The notes under the pieces: model-generated
What the model was told of the DNA's origin: nothing
The model's database searches: none
What the model saw: the letters and a program-made list of their open reading frames with translations, nothing else
Source: Saccoglossus kowalevskii
Taxonomy: Eukaryota > Hemichordata > Enteropneusta > Harrimaniidae
Direction of reading: 5' to 3'
Assembly (NCBI RefSeq): GCF_000003605.2
Contig: NW_003140834.1
Location: 3,910-52,998, forward strand
Length of the DNA stretch: 49,089 nucleotides
Made by a program: the position numbers and the translations under genes
Part shown: positions 33,909 to 45,000 of the stretch, in pieces
How positions within the stretch are numbered: position 1 is the stretch's first letter
How the letters are laid out: each line of letters begins with the position of its first letter

Positions 33909-34220
33909 ATTTAGTCGGGGTCAATTCCATGGTGCATGCATCCAGTGTGCCTTCTAACAGGGCTGATTTTGTAGAGATTATGAGTCAAAATTGAATCTCT
34001 TAAAATAAAGTTGAGTCAGTTTTTTGACTGCTGTGGAGAGAAAAAAAATTGTATGTGACTGCTTCTTTCCTTGATGCTGTATTAGATTTGTATCTTATTC
34101 ATCCATTTCATAACAATGTCAGTTGAACAGTGTAGAGTACAGTTGCTATGTCCCATTAAGTTGTATTGTTGGCAACAATTTGTTTAAAGCTTTGGGCATG
34201 TGAAGTAATAGGTGTAATAT

Positions 34221-34226
34221 AATAAA
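34221..34226 (+). terminator. Candidate polyadenylation signal of the SLCO gene
   Basis: This AATAAA lies 313 bp after the stop codon in AT-rich 3' UTR-like sequence. An AATAAA-like variant AAATAAAG at about 34003 is an alternative nearer site. Confidence 0.5.
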
Positions 34227-34289
34227 TTCAACAGTTACAGTTTCTTTTTAATATCAGAAAATCACCAAGCACTTTATAGATTCATGTGT

Positions 34290-35325
34290 GAGTAAGTTTC
34301 CAGCATCTTGGGGTGTCATCAAGTCATTAGTCCCCGTTCGGACGAAGTCCGAAAACGGGGACTTATAATTCGGTCTCTGTGCGTCCGTGCATCTGTGCGT
34401 CCGTCCGAAGTCATATCGATTCTGTTCATTCTTTGCATGTGTCTAGTACTTTATGTGGGACATATGCACATGCAGTGGTTTAGCAATTCGATTCAAAATG
34501 GCCGACTGGCAGCCATCTTGTTTTTTGAAAATGTTGTATTTCGGACATGCTTTGTCAGTTGTCATTCAAACTTGGTACATAGATTATACTTGTTAGGATA
34601 CATGTCCATGACGATTTATTTCTCAATTGGATCAAAGATGGTCGACTGGCAGGCATCTTGTTTTTTTTTATGCGGTATCTTGGATGTGCTCTGTCAGTTT
34701 TCATTCAAATTTGGCACATACATGTACTTTATACATGTTAGGATGCATGTCCATGACAATTTGTTTCAAAATCTGGTTAAGGATGGCCGATTGACAGCCA
34801 TCTGATATTTTGGCCTTACTACTATATTTCCACAATTTATGTACCATTTTCATTCGTATTTGGCACATACATCATACATAGCAGTGTGTTTCATAATCAG
34901 ATCAAAGATGGCCGAATAACGGCTGTTTTTATTTTTGGCCATATTACTACTACACGGAACACCTGTTTTGATGTAAATAAACAATCAGTTGTATACGCCA
35001 CTTGGAACTCAAGTTTCAAGGACACGCTCGCGCCACCCCCTCCGCTTTAATATGACGAGCACAAAGAGAACTTTCAAAAATTTAACGGGGACTGTGTCAT
35101 TTTCAATGAATTGTTGAGTTTTCAGCATCTTAGGGTGTCACCAAGTCACTGAGTTTTCAGCATCTTAGGGTGTCATCTAATCACTGAGTTTTCAGCATCT
35201 TAGGGTGTCATCTAATCACTGAGTTTTTAGCATCATAAGGTGTTACAAGTCATTGAATTTACAGCTTTTTAGGGTGTTATATTTTCAACATTTTAGTGTG
35301 TCATCATGTCACCGAATCACAAATT
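34290..35325 (+). repeat. 35-bp minisatellite split by element C
   Basis: Units of the form GAGTTTTCAGCATCTTAGGG then TGTCATCTAATCACT occur once before element C (34290-34328) and about five or six times after it (35114-35325), decaying toward the right. The single left unit shows that the element landed inside the array. Confidence 0.8.
34329..35113 (+). mobile_element. TAGTCCCCG-family element C
   Basis: It starts with a perfect hairpin (AGTCCCCGTTCGGAC / GTCCGAAAACGGGGACT, 34329-34364) and ends AACGGGGACTGTGTCATTTT then CAATGAATTGT. About 785 bp, made of diverged modules with GATGGCCGACTGGCAGCCAT-type palindromes. The flanking minisatellite fixes the insertion point between two T (AAGTCAT then TGAG). 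The outer AGTCCCCGTT and inner AACGGGGACT are inverted but sit at unequal distances from the ends (0-1 versus about 22 bp). Confidence 0.82.
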
Positions 35326-35970
35326 GAGTATGCAATACATGTATGTAATGCATTTTCCATTAAGATTGGTCGGAGATGCACGCTAGACTTTTGAGTATAG
35401 CCATTAGGTCTCTCCTTTTCAAATTTCAAGGATAATTACTTTAATCATAACAGAATGTATTGTAGTGAAGACAATAGTTACTTAAGTTGATAAATAACAA
35501 AAATATGTCAGGTTTGATCAGTGTAACTGGTGAACAGTGTAATCTTAAGATTTGATTTATTGCAAAGTTATAACTCAAATAAAGTCTTTCAACTAAATGT
35601 TACCATCAATACAACTTTGAGAACACCATTATCAAAACTGTGCTTATATGTGCTCTACTAGTCTGATTGGTGTTACTGACATCCTAGACACTATGTAGTC
35701 CATTCAAACACAATAATGGCAACAAGTCTTATCTAGTTGCTTAGCCAGTCTGTTCACCAGACTTTTAGCACCCCTCTAAAACCGCTGCTGGGTGAGAACC
35801 CATGTTAGATTATACTGTGTACATGACAACAGTGTTGCTTCATGTATGCTATACACTTTTATAGGCTTGAAGGCATCAATTGTTTTTTCAAGTAATTCAT
35901 TAAATGGAAAAAAGTATTTAATACAAAATTTGATACATTCAGGATTTTAATATTATATGAGAATCACATA
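35326..35970. other. Unassigned sequence between minisatellites
   Basis: No gene or clear repeat. Only short frames with no motif. Confidence 0.45.
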
Positions 35971-36860
35971 TGAACTGTATATTACATGTATGGGACTCAG
36001 TGAACTGTATATTACATGTATGGGACTCAGTGAACTGTATATTACATGTATGGGACTCAGTGAACTGTATATTACATGTATGGGACTCAGTGAACTGTAT
36101 ATTACATGTATGGGACTCAGTGAACTGTATGTTTGCATGTATGGGACTCAGTGAACTGTATGTTTGCATGTATGGGACTCGGTGAACTGTATGTTTGCAT
36201 GTATGGGACTCAGTGAACTGTATATTACATGTATGGGACTCAGTGAACTGTATGTTACATGTATGGGACTCAGTGAACTGTATGTTTGCATGTATGGGAC
36301 CCAGTGAACTGTATGTTTGCATGTATGGGACCCAGTGAACTGTATGTTACATGTATGGGACTCAGTGAACTGTATGTTTGCATGTATGGACCCAGTGAAC
36401 TGTATGTTTGCATGTATGGGACCCAGTGAACTGTATGTTTGCATGTATGGGACCCAGTGAACTGTATGTTTGCATGTATGGGACCCAGTGAACTGTATGT
36501 TTGCATGTATGGGACCCAGTGAACTGTATGTTTGCATGTATGGGACCCAGTGAACTGTATGTTTGCATGTATGGGACCCAGTGAACTGTATGTTTGCATG
36601 TATGGGACCCAGTGAACTGTATGTTTGCATGTATGGACCCAGTGAACTGTATGTTTCCATGTATGGGACTCAGTGAACTGTATGTTTGCATGTATGGGAC
36701 CCAGTGAACTGTATGTTTGCATGTATGGGACCCAGTGAACTGTATGTTTGCATGTATGGGACCCAGTGAACTGTATGTTTGCATGTATGGGGCCAAGTGA
36801 TATGGATGTTGCATGTATGGAACTCTGAACTGAATGTTACTTGTATGGTTAACTGAATGT
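35971..36860. repeat. 30/31-bp minisatellite, about 29 units
   Basis: Two unit types alternate in blocks: a 30-bp form (TGAACTGTATATTACATGTA then TGGGACTCAG) at the left and a 31-bp form with TATGTTTGCATG in the middle and right. Within blocks units are nearly identical; the right edge (36780-36860) decays. Open frames on both strands across it, with motifs such as MQTYSSLGPIHANIQFT, follow from the unit lengths and are not genes. Confidence 0.97.
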
Positions 36861-36864
36861 GTAA

Positions 36865-37990
36865 ACAATTGCCAAATGTTTTTATCATAGACATTTTTTA
36901 AAACAGGTGTTATTCAAGAATTATTTTTTTAACATATATGTATTTTTCTCACTGTATAATTGGTTGCATGTATATATTGTATAACTTGTCTGTAATATTT
37001 ATTTATCTACTGGACTAGACCATTCATTAATGGCGGTGTAGGGATAGAAAATATTATTTTTATCTGAGAAATGATTTTTATATATTCTGCACTGCATAAT
37101 TCTTACCATCATGATCATCTGCAGAAAATGTGTGATCAGGACTTATACCCAATGAAAAATTATGTTTTGTTTGTCCAAAATTAAAAATGAAATAGTTTTC
37201 TGTTCATCATGCGTTATACATTAAATTAAACGTAGAAACATGACAATCAAAGCATGGGATTTGACAAACATGAATTTTTTGTTTATGTATTTTCTGTATT
37301 TCTCAGTGCCTATTTCTTTCTGATAGGCATTCCAGCATTGAACTATAATAAAAAGAATTCAACTTTAAAATCAAATCATTAATTTTTGTGGCATACATTC
37401 AATCTTACAGTGAACAGAAAATCAGATAGGGTAGAACAATATGTACAGATTAACAAAGTGTAGTACCAAAATGTTTGCTTGAAAAATCATTCTATTCAAA
37501 GGCTTATGAACTTGACATTTTATCGCATATTATTCTTTTATTAACTTTCAAATTTACTCAGCTATGTCAACCAGGGGTTTGCTTTTAAACCTGAAAAAGA
37601 CCTACAGAATAATGTTCTGAATAAATATTTTATAAACTTTATAAAATATTAAGACAACTGTGCTGTAAACAGAATATCCATGATATGTATTTTGTGAAAA
37701 AAAAGTCGTGTAATAAATTTCCATGAAAAGTTCCATTATGGCTGAATCTGTGAATACATTATGACTGAATTCAACAGAGTAATAATATTATTAATAAATA
37801 TTTTTTATCTAGAAATAAGTTATAAATGTATACCTTTGTGCAACCTGTGGTGTAAAATTGTGAGTTTTTCAGAATCTTCATGATAATAGTTATGTATATT
37901 ATAAAGGAAAAAATTGTGTAATAAATTGTGTATGTATTTTAAACATGTGTTCATTCATTATTACTGAATCTGTAAATTCTATAATAGTAA
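36865..37990. other. AT-rich spacer between two minisatellites
   Basis: No supported gene, RNA or mobile element. Confidence 0.45.
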
Positions 37991-37994
37991 GTTA

Positions 37995-39125
37995 ATAATG
38001 GCTGATGCTGTGCCTATGCTTATCTGTGTACAATATTGGCTGACGCTGTAACTATGCCATTCTGTGTACAATAATGGCTAATGCTGTAACTATGCCAATC
38101 TGTGTACAATAATGGCTAATGCTGTAACTAAGCCAATCTGTGTACAATAATGGCTAATGCTGTAACTATGCCAATCTGTGTACAATAATGGCTAATGCTG
38201 TAACTATGCCAATCTGTGTACAATAATGGCTAATGCTGTAACTATGCCAATCTGTGTACAATAATGGCTAATGCTGTAACTATGCCAATCTGTGTACAAT
38301 AATGGCTATCGGTGTAACTATGCCAATCTGTGTACAATAATGGCTAATGCTGTAACTATGCCAATCTGTGTACAATAATGGCTAATGCTGTAACTATGCC
38401 AATCTATGTACAATAATGGCTAATGCTGTAACTATGCCAATCTGTGTACAATAATGGCTAATGCTGTAACTAAGCCAATCTGTGTACAATAATGGCTAAT
38501 GCTGTAACTATGCCAATCTGTGTACAATAATGGCTAATGCTGTAACTATGCCAATCTATGTACAATAATGGCTAATGCTGTAACTAAGCCAATCTGTGTA
38601 CAATAATGGCTAATGCTGTAACTATGCCAATCTGTGTACAATATTGGCTGACGCTGTAACTATGCCAACTGTGTACAATAATGATCAATGCTGTAACTAT
38701 GCCAATCTGTGTACAATAATGGCTGATGCTGTAACTATGCCAATCTGTGTACAATAATACGAATGACAAATGCTGTAACTATGCCAATCTGTGTACAATA
38801 ATGGCTGATACTGTAATGCCAATCTTTGTACAATAATGGCTAATGCTGTAACTATGCCAATCTGTGTACAATAATGGCTGATGCTGTAACTATGCCAATC
38901 TGTGTACAATAATGGCTGATGCTGTAACTATGCCAACTGTGTACAATAATGATCAATGCTGTAACTATGCCAATCTGTGTACAATAATGGTTGACAGCTG
39001 TAACTATGCCAATCTGTGTACAATAATGGTTGACAGCTGTAACTATGCCAATCTGTGTACAATAATGGGTGATGCTGTAACTATGCAAATCAATGTACAA
39101 TACTGGCTCATGCTGTAACCATGAC
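37995..39125. repeat. 38-bp minisatellite, about 30 units
   Basis: The unit is AATGGCTAATGCTGTAACTA followed by TGCCAATCTGTGTACAAT. The left two thirds are almost uniform, with occasional TATGCC/TAAGCC and TGTG/TATG variants spread in a way that suggests larger duplications; the right third (38640-39125) contains shorter and diverged units (TGATCAATGC, TGGTTGACAGC). The minus-strand frames of CTQIGIVTA repeats are by-products. Confidence 0.97.
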
Positions 39126-39129
39126 ATCC

Positions 39130-42010
39130 TCATTATATACATGGATAGGTTTACATCTATGATCAGGAAGTATACAAATCCAACAGATTATACATGTTAC
39201 TAACATTTCAAATATTTGAATAATCTGTCTTGTCAAAGATTGATGAATAGCATGTTTTGACATAATCTTTAACCATAGATTTATCTGTCGAATGATTCAG
39301 CACCAAAGTCTGTAAGAGAATGATAGAAAACGAATCAACAGTAATGTTTATGGCCGCTTTTAAAATATGGGCCCCTTGCTGTCGAGATAACTGTATTAGA
39401 AATGTACAGAGATTATTGCCGGGGATACGTCCACCTAGCCCTCACTAAATAGCATATAACAGCTGGCATATCATGTATGCCTCATTAAGGTTACTATATG
39501 CCTAGATTCATATATTGTGTCGATCCCAACACAAGTTTCCTACCATAACAAAATACACTAGGCTAGGTTTTCATATGATGCGTTCTCTTCCAATTGCAGC
39601 CTTTGCAATCTGTTTTCAAGAAGAAGTCAAAAATAGAAAAAAATAAAAACACCAACAAAAATACTAGAAAAAATCATGAATTGCTGTAATAAGTCACATG
39701 TTCCAGAGATTGTAGTATCTCGCAGTGAACGTGAATTCCGTTATTTTTTTAACAAAACCAATGGGTTTTTCCCCCATGCTATGCGTACAAATATTAAAGG
39801 AGCCGGACATAGGCGTGATAGGCGGCCTCGCCGGCTGAACAGCATCAGCCCCAAACTTGGGTTTGAAGCACCGCAGAGGGCGCAACTCATGTGAATTTGT
39901 CAGGCTAATTCCAAAGTAATTGAGCAGTATTTAAAAGTTCACTCCGATGTACAAAAATATTGAAGGAAGAAATTGCCCAGAGCTCTGTTCACGGTAAACT
40001 ACATATCACAAATCGACTAAATCGATTGATGGAGTTGAAGTAGAAGCCAGCATCTTCACCTAAGGTCTATCAAAATAAATCGTTTTGACAATCATTTATC
40101 AGAAGCGGTATGATATGATTGAGCCTCTAAACGTTCTTCGGACACCTAGTAAACTAATCCTGGATTTGGTGATATATACAGGTGAAAAGACATGTGTACG
40201 TGTTTCTCATGGGTTCTTGAAAACAGTTAATTTAGGAAGCCTGAATTAAAAGCATGCGCAATTACAGTGATTTTCATTCGAAATGTATTGGGTCAGGACT
40301 GTCAGCATATTCCCTCCGCAGACTTACCGACTAATCAGGTTTTGAAAAGAAATAATTTTTGTGCGGAAACATACTGTTATTTGGAGAAAATGAATCAAGA
40401 TTAGCAGCAACTACTGTGGTAAACCACGTTTGGATAGCCTTTAGGGGATACTAAAATACGCACCAAGATACTGCGTATGTTCTTAAGACGCTTTAATCTT
40501 CTTAATTTTCTTTTGTCGGTTATTGATTCACTCTGATCATGTATCTAATAATTCTCTGATTGAACTGAGAGGTTATCGATTAACGTGTGTGTATGTCACG
40601 TGGTGATTAATTTTGTGACAGATTAAAAATGTCTATAATGGTTTGATTGACAGTACTTATGTGAGATGGACATTAGAATGTGATCAGACGACGTTTTAGC
40701 CAGTAATTAAACCTCTGATGATTCATTGGAGCATAACTATGCTGCTTTTATAAATAGTTATCATAAACGTTATCACCATGTGCGTAATCATTTGAAGCTT
40801 ATACGTGAATAACTATTTCATTCATCATTAAGTTTGATGATCGTATGCTAATAATATCACCGTAAAGCCTTACAATTGGTTTAATGTTATTAACAGATTG
40901 AGTAGCTACAGAGTGTAAACATGATCGTTTGAATTATGAAACTTGTAACATTAAAACAACATGTCGTGAGCTATATTTATAAACATAACGACAACACTAA
41001 CGTGTGCAACATGGGTTTTATTTTAATAAATAGAATAAATAATACTAGATGGACTCAGGCTAGTTACACCAGTGAGTCTAGTGATATTGATGTAGAAACT
41101 CACATTCGGATAAGGCGTGCTCTAGTTTGATAAGGCGGTGCTCATGAAAGCATATTATGTCCATGTTATATATGAATTATAAGCAATACGTAAGTTAACT
41201 GACACGTGACTAAATTCAACAACTTCAGTCTGTTGATAATGTTTCTGAAATTCAAATGTCCCCGGGACTCGTGTAAAACAGTTTTATGTTGTTTTAATGT
41301 TTATTTATAGTGCTGTGGCTATTCTGATATAAGGGCTCAGTAAAGGGAGTAACCCCTCCCCCGGGTATAACAATTCACAACCATGTTTTTTTGCCTCTGT
41401 GGTGGGAAATGGATGGTTGTGAAAAAAATTAGGTTGTTTAACATATATATTAGGCGCGATTACCAATTTGCGTAATGACGTGTTTACGAATTAAGATAAA
41501 TTTGTGTTGTTGTCACATTCTTTAACATATATGCATATATCTGGTGTCATTTTGTTTGTAAAAGCTTGTTCTGTCAAGATATTGACAGCAACATTGATTT
41601 AGCTAGATTGTTTTCACTGAATAACTACCTTTTCAACAATTTTTTTGCTTCAATTTCTGGTACAGCATGGTGAAATTTTCAAAAAGATTACGAATTTAGA
41701 ATATATAATCAGGTCACAATTTCCAGAAAAAAATCCCTGATTATCTCTGGTTGTACTGAAACCTCATTTTGCTATAATTTGTATATTTGTGTGTTGTCTA
41801 ATAAAGTAACATGGTTTAAATGACCATAGCTCCAGTGCTACAAATGACATTGTCGTCTTTCGTACCGTCTCTTCTGTTGATGTCGGTATGATTACATGGG
41901 TGCATTGTAGTGACAGTCTTCTGTCTGCATTAACAAAAACCATCTTTTTATTTTCAGAGTGTACGTGGTAGTGGGTTATTATGATCTTCCAAAGTTAACC
42001 ATGTCTCTTT
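39130..42010. other. Unassigned intergenic sequence
   Basis: Short frames at 39676-39894 and 40936-41130 have no recognised motif. The block AGAGGGCGCAACTCAT with CAGGCTAATT at about 39876-39911 resembles AGAGGGCGCAATTCAT with TGGCTAATGA at 31814-31856, pointing to an undefined dispersed repeat. A pyrimidine-rich acceptor-like TTTTTATTTTCAG at about 41945-41957 precedes the next coding region. Confidence 0.4.
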
Positions 42011-42048
42011 CAATTTGTTTCTGGTAACTACATTAGCTGACAATAGCA

Positions 42049-45000
42049 TGATGGATTGTGCACCACCAGAGAAGAAACGACGACTGGATACAGACAAATG
42101 TAAAATTTGCTTCAAGCCACTCAGCAAATTGAAGGCCAAAGATAAAATAGTGAAAAATCCAACTCCAGAAGGGATTTTCAACAATACTAAAGGCTACACA
42201 TGCACATACAGATGATGTATTTGAAGCTCTATCACCAGTGGAAGATCAACTTCGATCAAATAGTCTGAAAGTGTCATTCCACAAGTCCTGTAGAGACGCA
42301 TATACCAGTTCATCAAACAATTATATGTACATGATGGACAATCCATCTGGAAGCTCAACCAAGTCTAGATCTTATTCAACATCTGAGACACAGTCATTAC
42401 GTAAAAGTAGCAGAACTGAAACTTCTGGGTTTGACAAACGAAGTGACTGTTTCATTTGTGGTAAAAGTAATCAATACAAAGACACAAATTCCGACAGGCA
42501 CTGGCAAGAGTACAAGAGAAAAAGTGTTAACTGCATCAGAAAAAAGGAAGGACGATGTTGTTTATCACTGTATGCTGACAAATCTTGATTTGTTTGCAGC
42601 AGATGTAAAATATCAAAGATCTGCAAAAAACAGTACTGTCCAAGGATATGGCAGTCATTAATTTGGCACACATCAGAACAGAGTATGTTAAAAAGCTGGC
42701 GGAATTTGAAGTAGAGGATCCACAGAACTACTCACCGTGGAAGCGAAACAAACGACTTGTGAATCATTTTGCCGGAAAGCTCGTCTTCATTGAAAGGCCT
42801 GGACGATCTAACTTGGTTTGTTCAAATAATATGACAGTAAGTGATGTTCTACAGAAGGAGTCATATATAGACAATAGCAACACGGACATTGAACTTGAGG
42901 ATTTGGGTACTCAACCTACTCAATTAGATGATAAACAAGTGTTATATATGGCAGCTTCTATACTGCGAGAGAGCATGGCTGGTATTAAGGACGAGGACAC
43001 GTACACATCCAGTATGGGTATCAATGTTGAACACTGTAGTGAGTATGTCCCTATGTGGTGTGTAAAAGAAAGTGCGTTCAAGAATGTTTCCAGCTGCTGT
43101 GATGAAGGACAAGACAAAAATGAACTAATTTCTAATAATTTCTATTTGTCATACTCTGATTAACCAGTGTCAGCAGGTTCGCACACCCATTGCACTTGTA
43201 CTTGTAATTCGTATTCACCATAACTTTGGAAGCAAAACTTTCATAGAGGAACTGCATTCCCTAGGATACTGTGTATCCTATGATGAAATTAGACTATTTC
43301 TCACATCTGTTGCACTTGATCAAAAACATGAAGGAGAATTCATTCCAAGAGGGTTGCATCAAGAAGGTGACTCCATACTTATTGATGCTTCAATTGATAA
43401 CTTCGACCAAAACGAAGACACTCTTGACGGCAAGTCTACAACTCATGCCATGGCAGCTGTAGTATATAAGAGATGTTCTGTTGATCCATCTGAGTGTCGA
43501 GTGCCTAGAGTACCACAGAAGTCGCTGTCATCCGTACAAGCTTTCAATATGAATGATGCATTATTGAGGTACAACAAACCATCAACCTCCAGATGTACAA
43601 AAATTATCACACATCGATGTGCAGAGAACAGCAGCAGGCTACACAGATACCGAGAAAAGGAACCTACTGTGGACTTTGGGACGTCTTCACAAAACTGATG
43701 ATGCACAACAGATGAACCCTGCTTGGACAGGTTTCAATTCAACCCTATCTGACAACTTGCCAACAACGAGAATACGTTATATGCCATTTATCCGAGCACC
43801 ATCATGTGACCTTTCAACCATATACACGATTCTCAACAAGTTAGTTAAGATGTCAACGAAGATTGGTCAGTCACACATGTTGATTACTGCTGACAAATCT
43901 TGTGGAAGAAACCACCAACACTAGATGGATGGATAACCATGCGAGTAGGTGGGATGCACACATCCATGGCCATGTTAGCTTCCTTAAGAAAGCTGTATGG
44001 TAGTGGGTGATTGCTGTCACTCTGAACTGAGTCTAACACATATGCTGAAGCCACAGCCATACAAATGCTGCAAGGTAACCAAGTTGCCCGTGGAATTCGC
44101 ATGGTAAAGATTGTTTATGAGGCTTTATTCAAAGTATTCTATGCATCTTTCCAGGTCTGGTTAGAAAAGTCAAATCGCAACCCAGTAGATGACACTTTAC
44201 AACAGAAGCTCAAAGACCTACAACATGTATTTAGTTCAACAAATAATGAAACTCGTAGGAATTCTGTAAAAGAAATAATGGAAGATGACCTATCAACAAT
44301 TATGGATGCTATCAAAGATTTCACAACAGTAGGCAGAGCACTATAAACCACATTCGCCTACTGGGATAACTTTATGAAATGGGCGAGAGTACTGCTTCAT
44401 ATGTTGAGGGCAGAATGAGATGGTTTGTTTGACCTCCATTTTAATGCTATGTGTGAAGCTCGTCCACTATGCCAAGTATGTCCCTTGCTACATAACAGAT
44501 ATGAAGAATCTAGGACAGAAACACCCAAAGTCCAATCAACATCTTTACCAAGGTGCATTTGTGGTTTGGCACACTGGATACTACAATTTCAATGCTGTTA
44601 GTACTGACCAAGCTCTAGAACAAACTATTAATAAAGAAGGTAAGAGTCAGGGGGCAGTATTGGACTTACCCTGCAAAAGGATGCACTTAATCGCTGGCTT
44701 CTGACTCGACATGTGACAGCTGAATTTTCCAATGCCTTCAGAAACATGTGCTATCAAACATCAGACAAAAGGATCCATGGGGATCTAGAAAAGAAGCAGG
44801 ATGTCAAAGGATGAGTCTGATGTAGCAAATGTTGTTGATATCTTAAATCAGAATCAAAATCCCTTTGATTTGGATACTGTTTCCTTCCATGCTCGTCAAT
44901 ATTATAACTGGCCAAGTAGCTTCAGCAGAGGTGACACAGAGTCTCAGTGACTTCTTAGAGTTGGGACAAAACAAGCACACAGATTTCATGAAAAGAAAAT

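Noticed and set aside
35939-36894. Frames on both strands encoding repeats such as SSLGPIHANIQFT
   Set aside because: They follow from the 30/31-bp minisatellite; repeat frames are open in several phases with no start context or splice sites.
35971-39125. CRISPR-like array
   Set aside because: Units are contiguous without unique spacers, and the host is an animal.
38584-39142. Frames of CTQIGIVTA repeats
   Set aside because: By-product of the 38-bp minisatellite.
40936-41130. 64-codon plus-strand frame
   Set aside because: No homology, no splice signals, and ordinary length for chance in AT-rich DNA.
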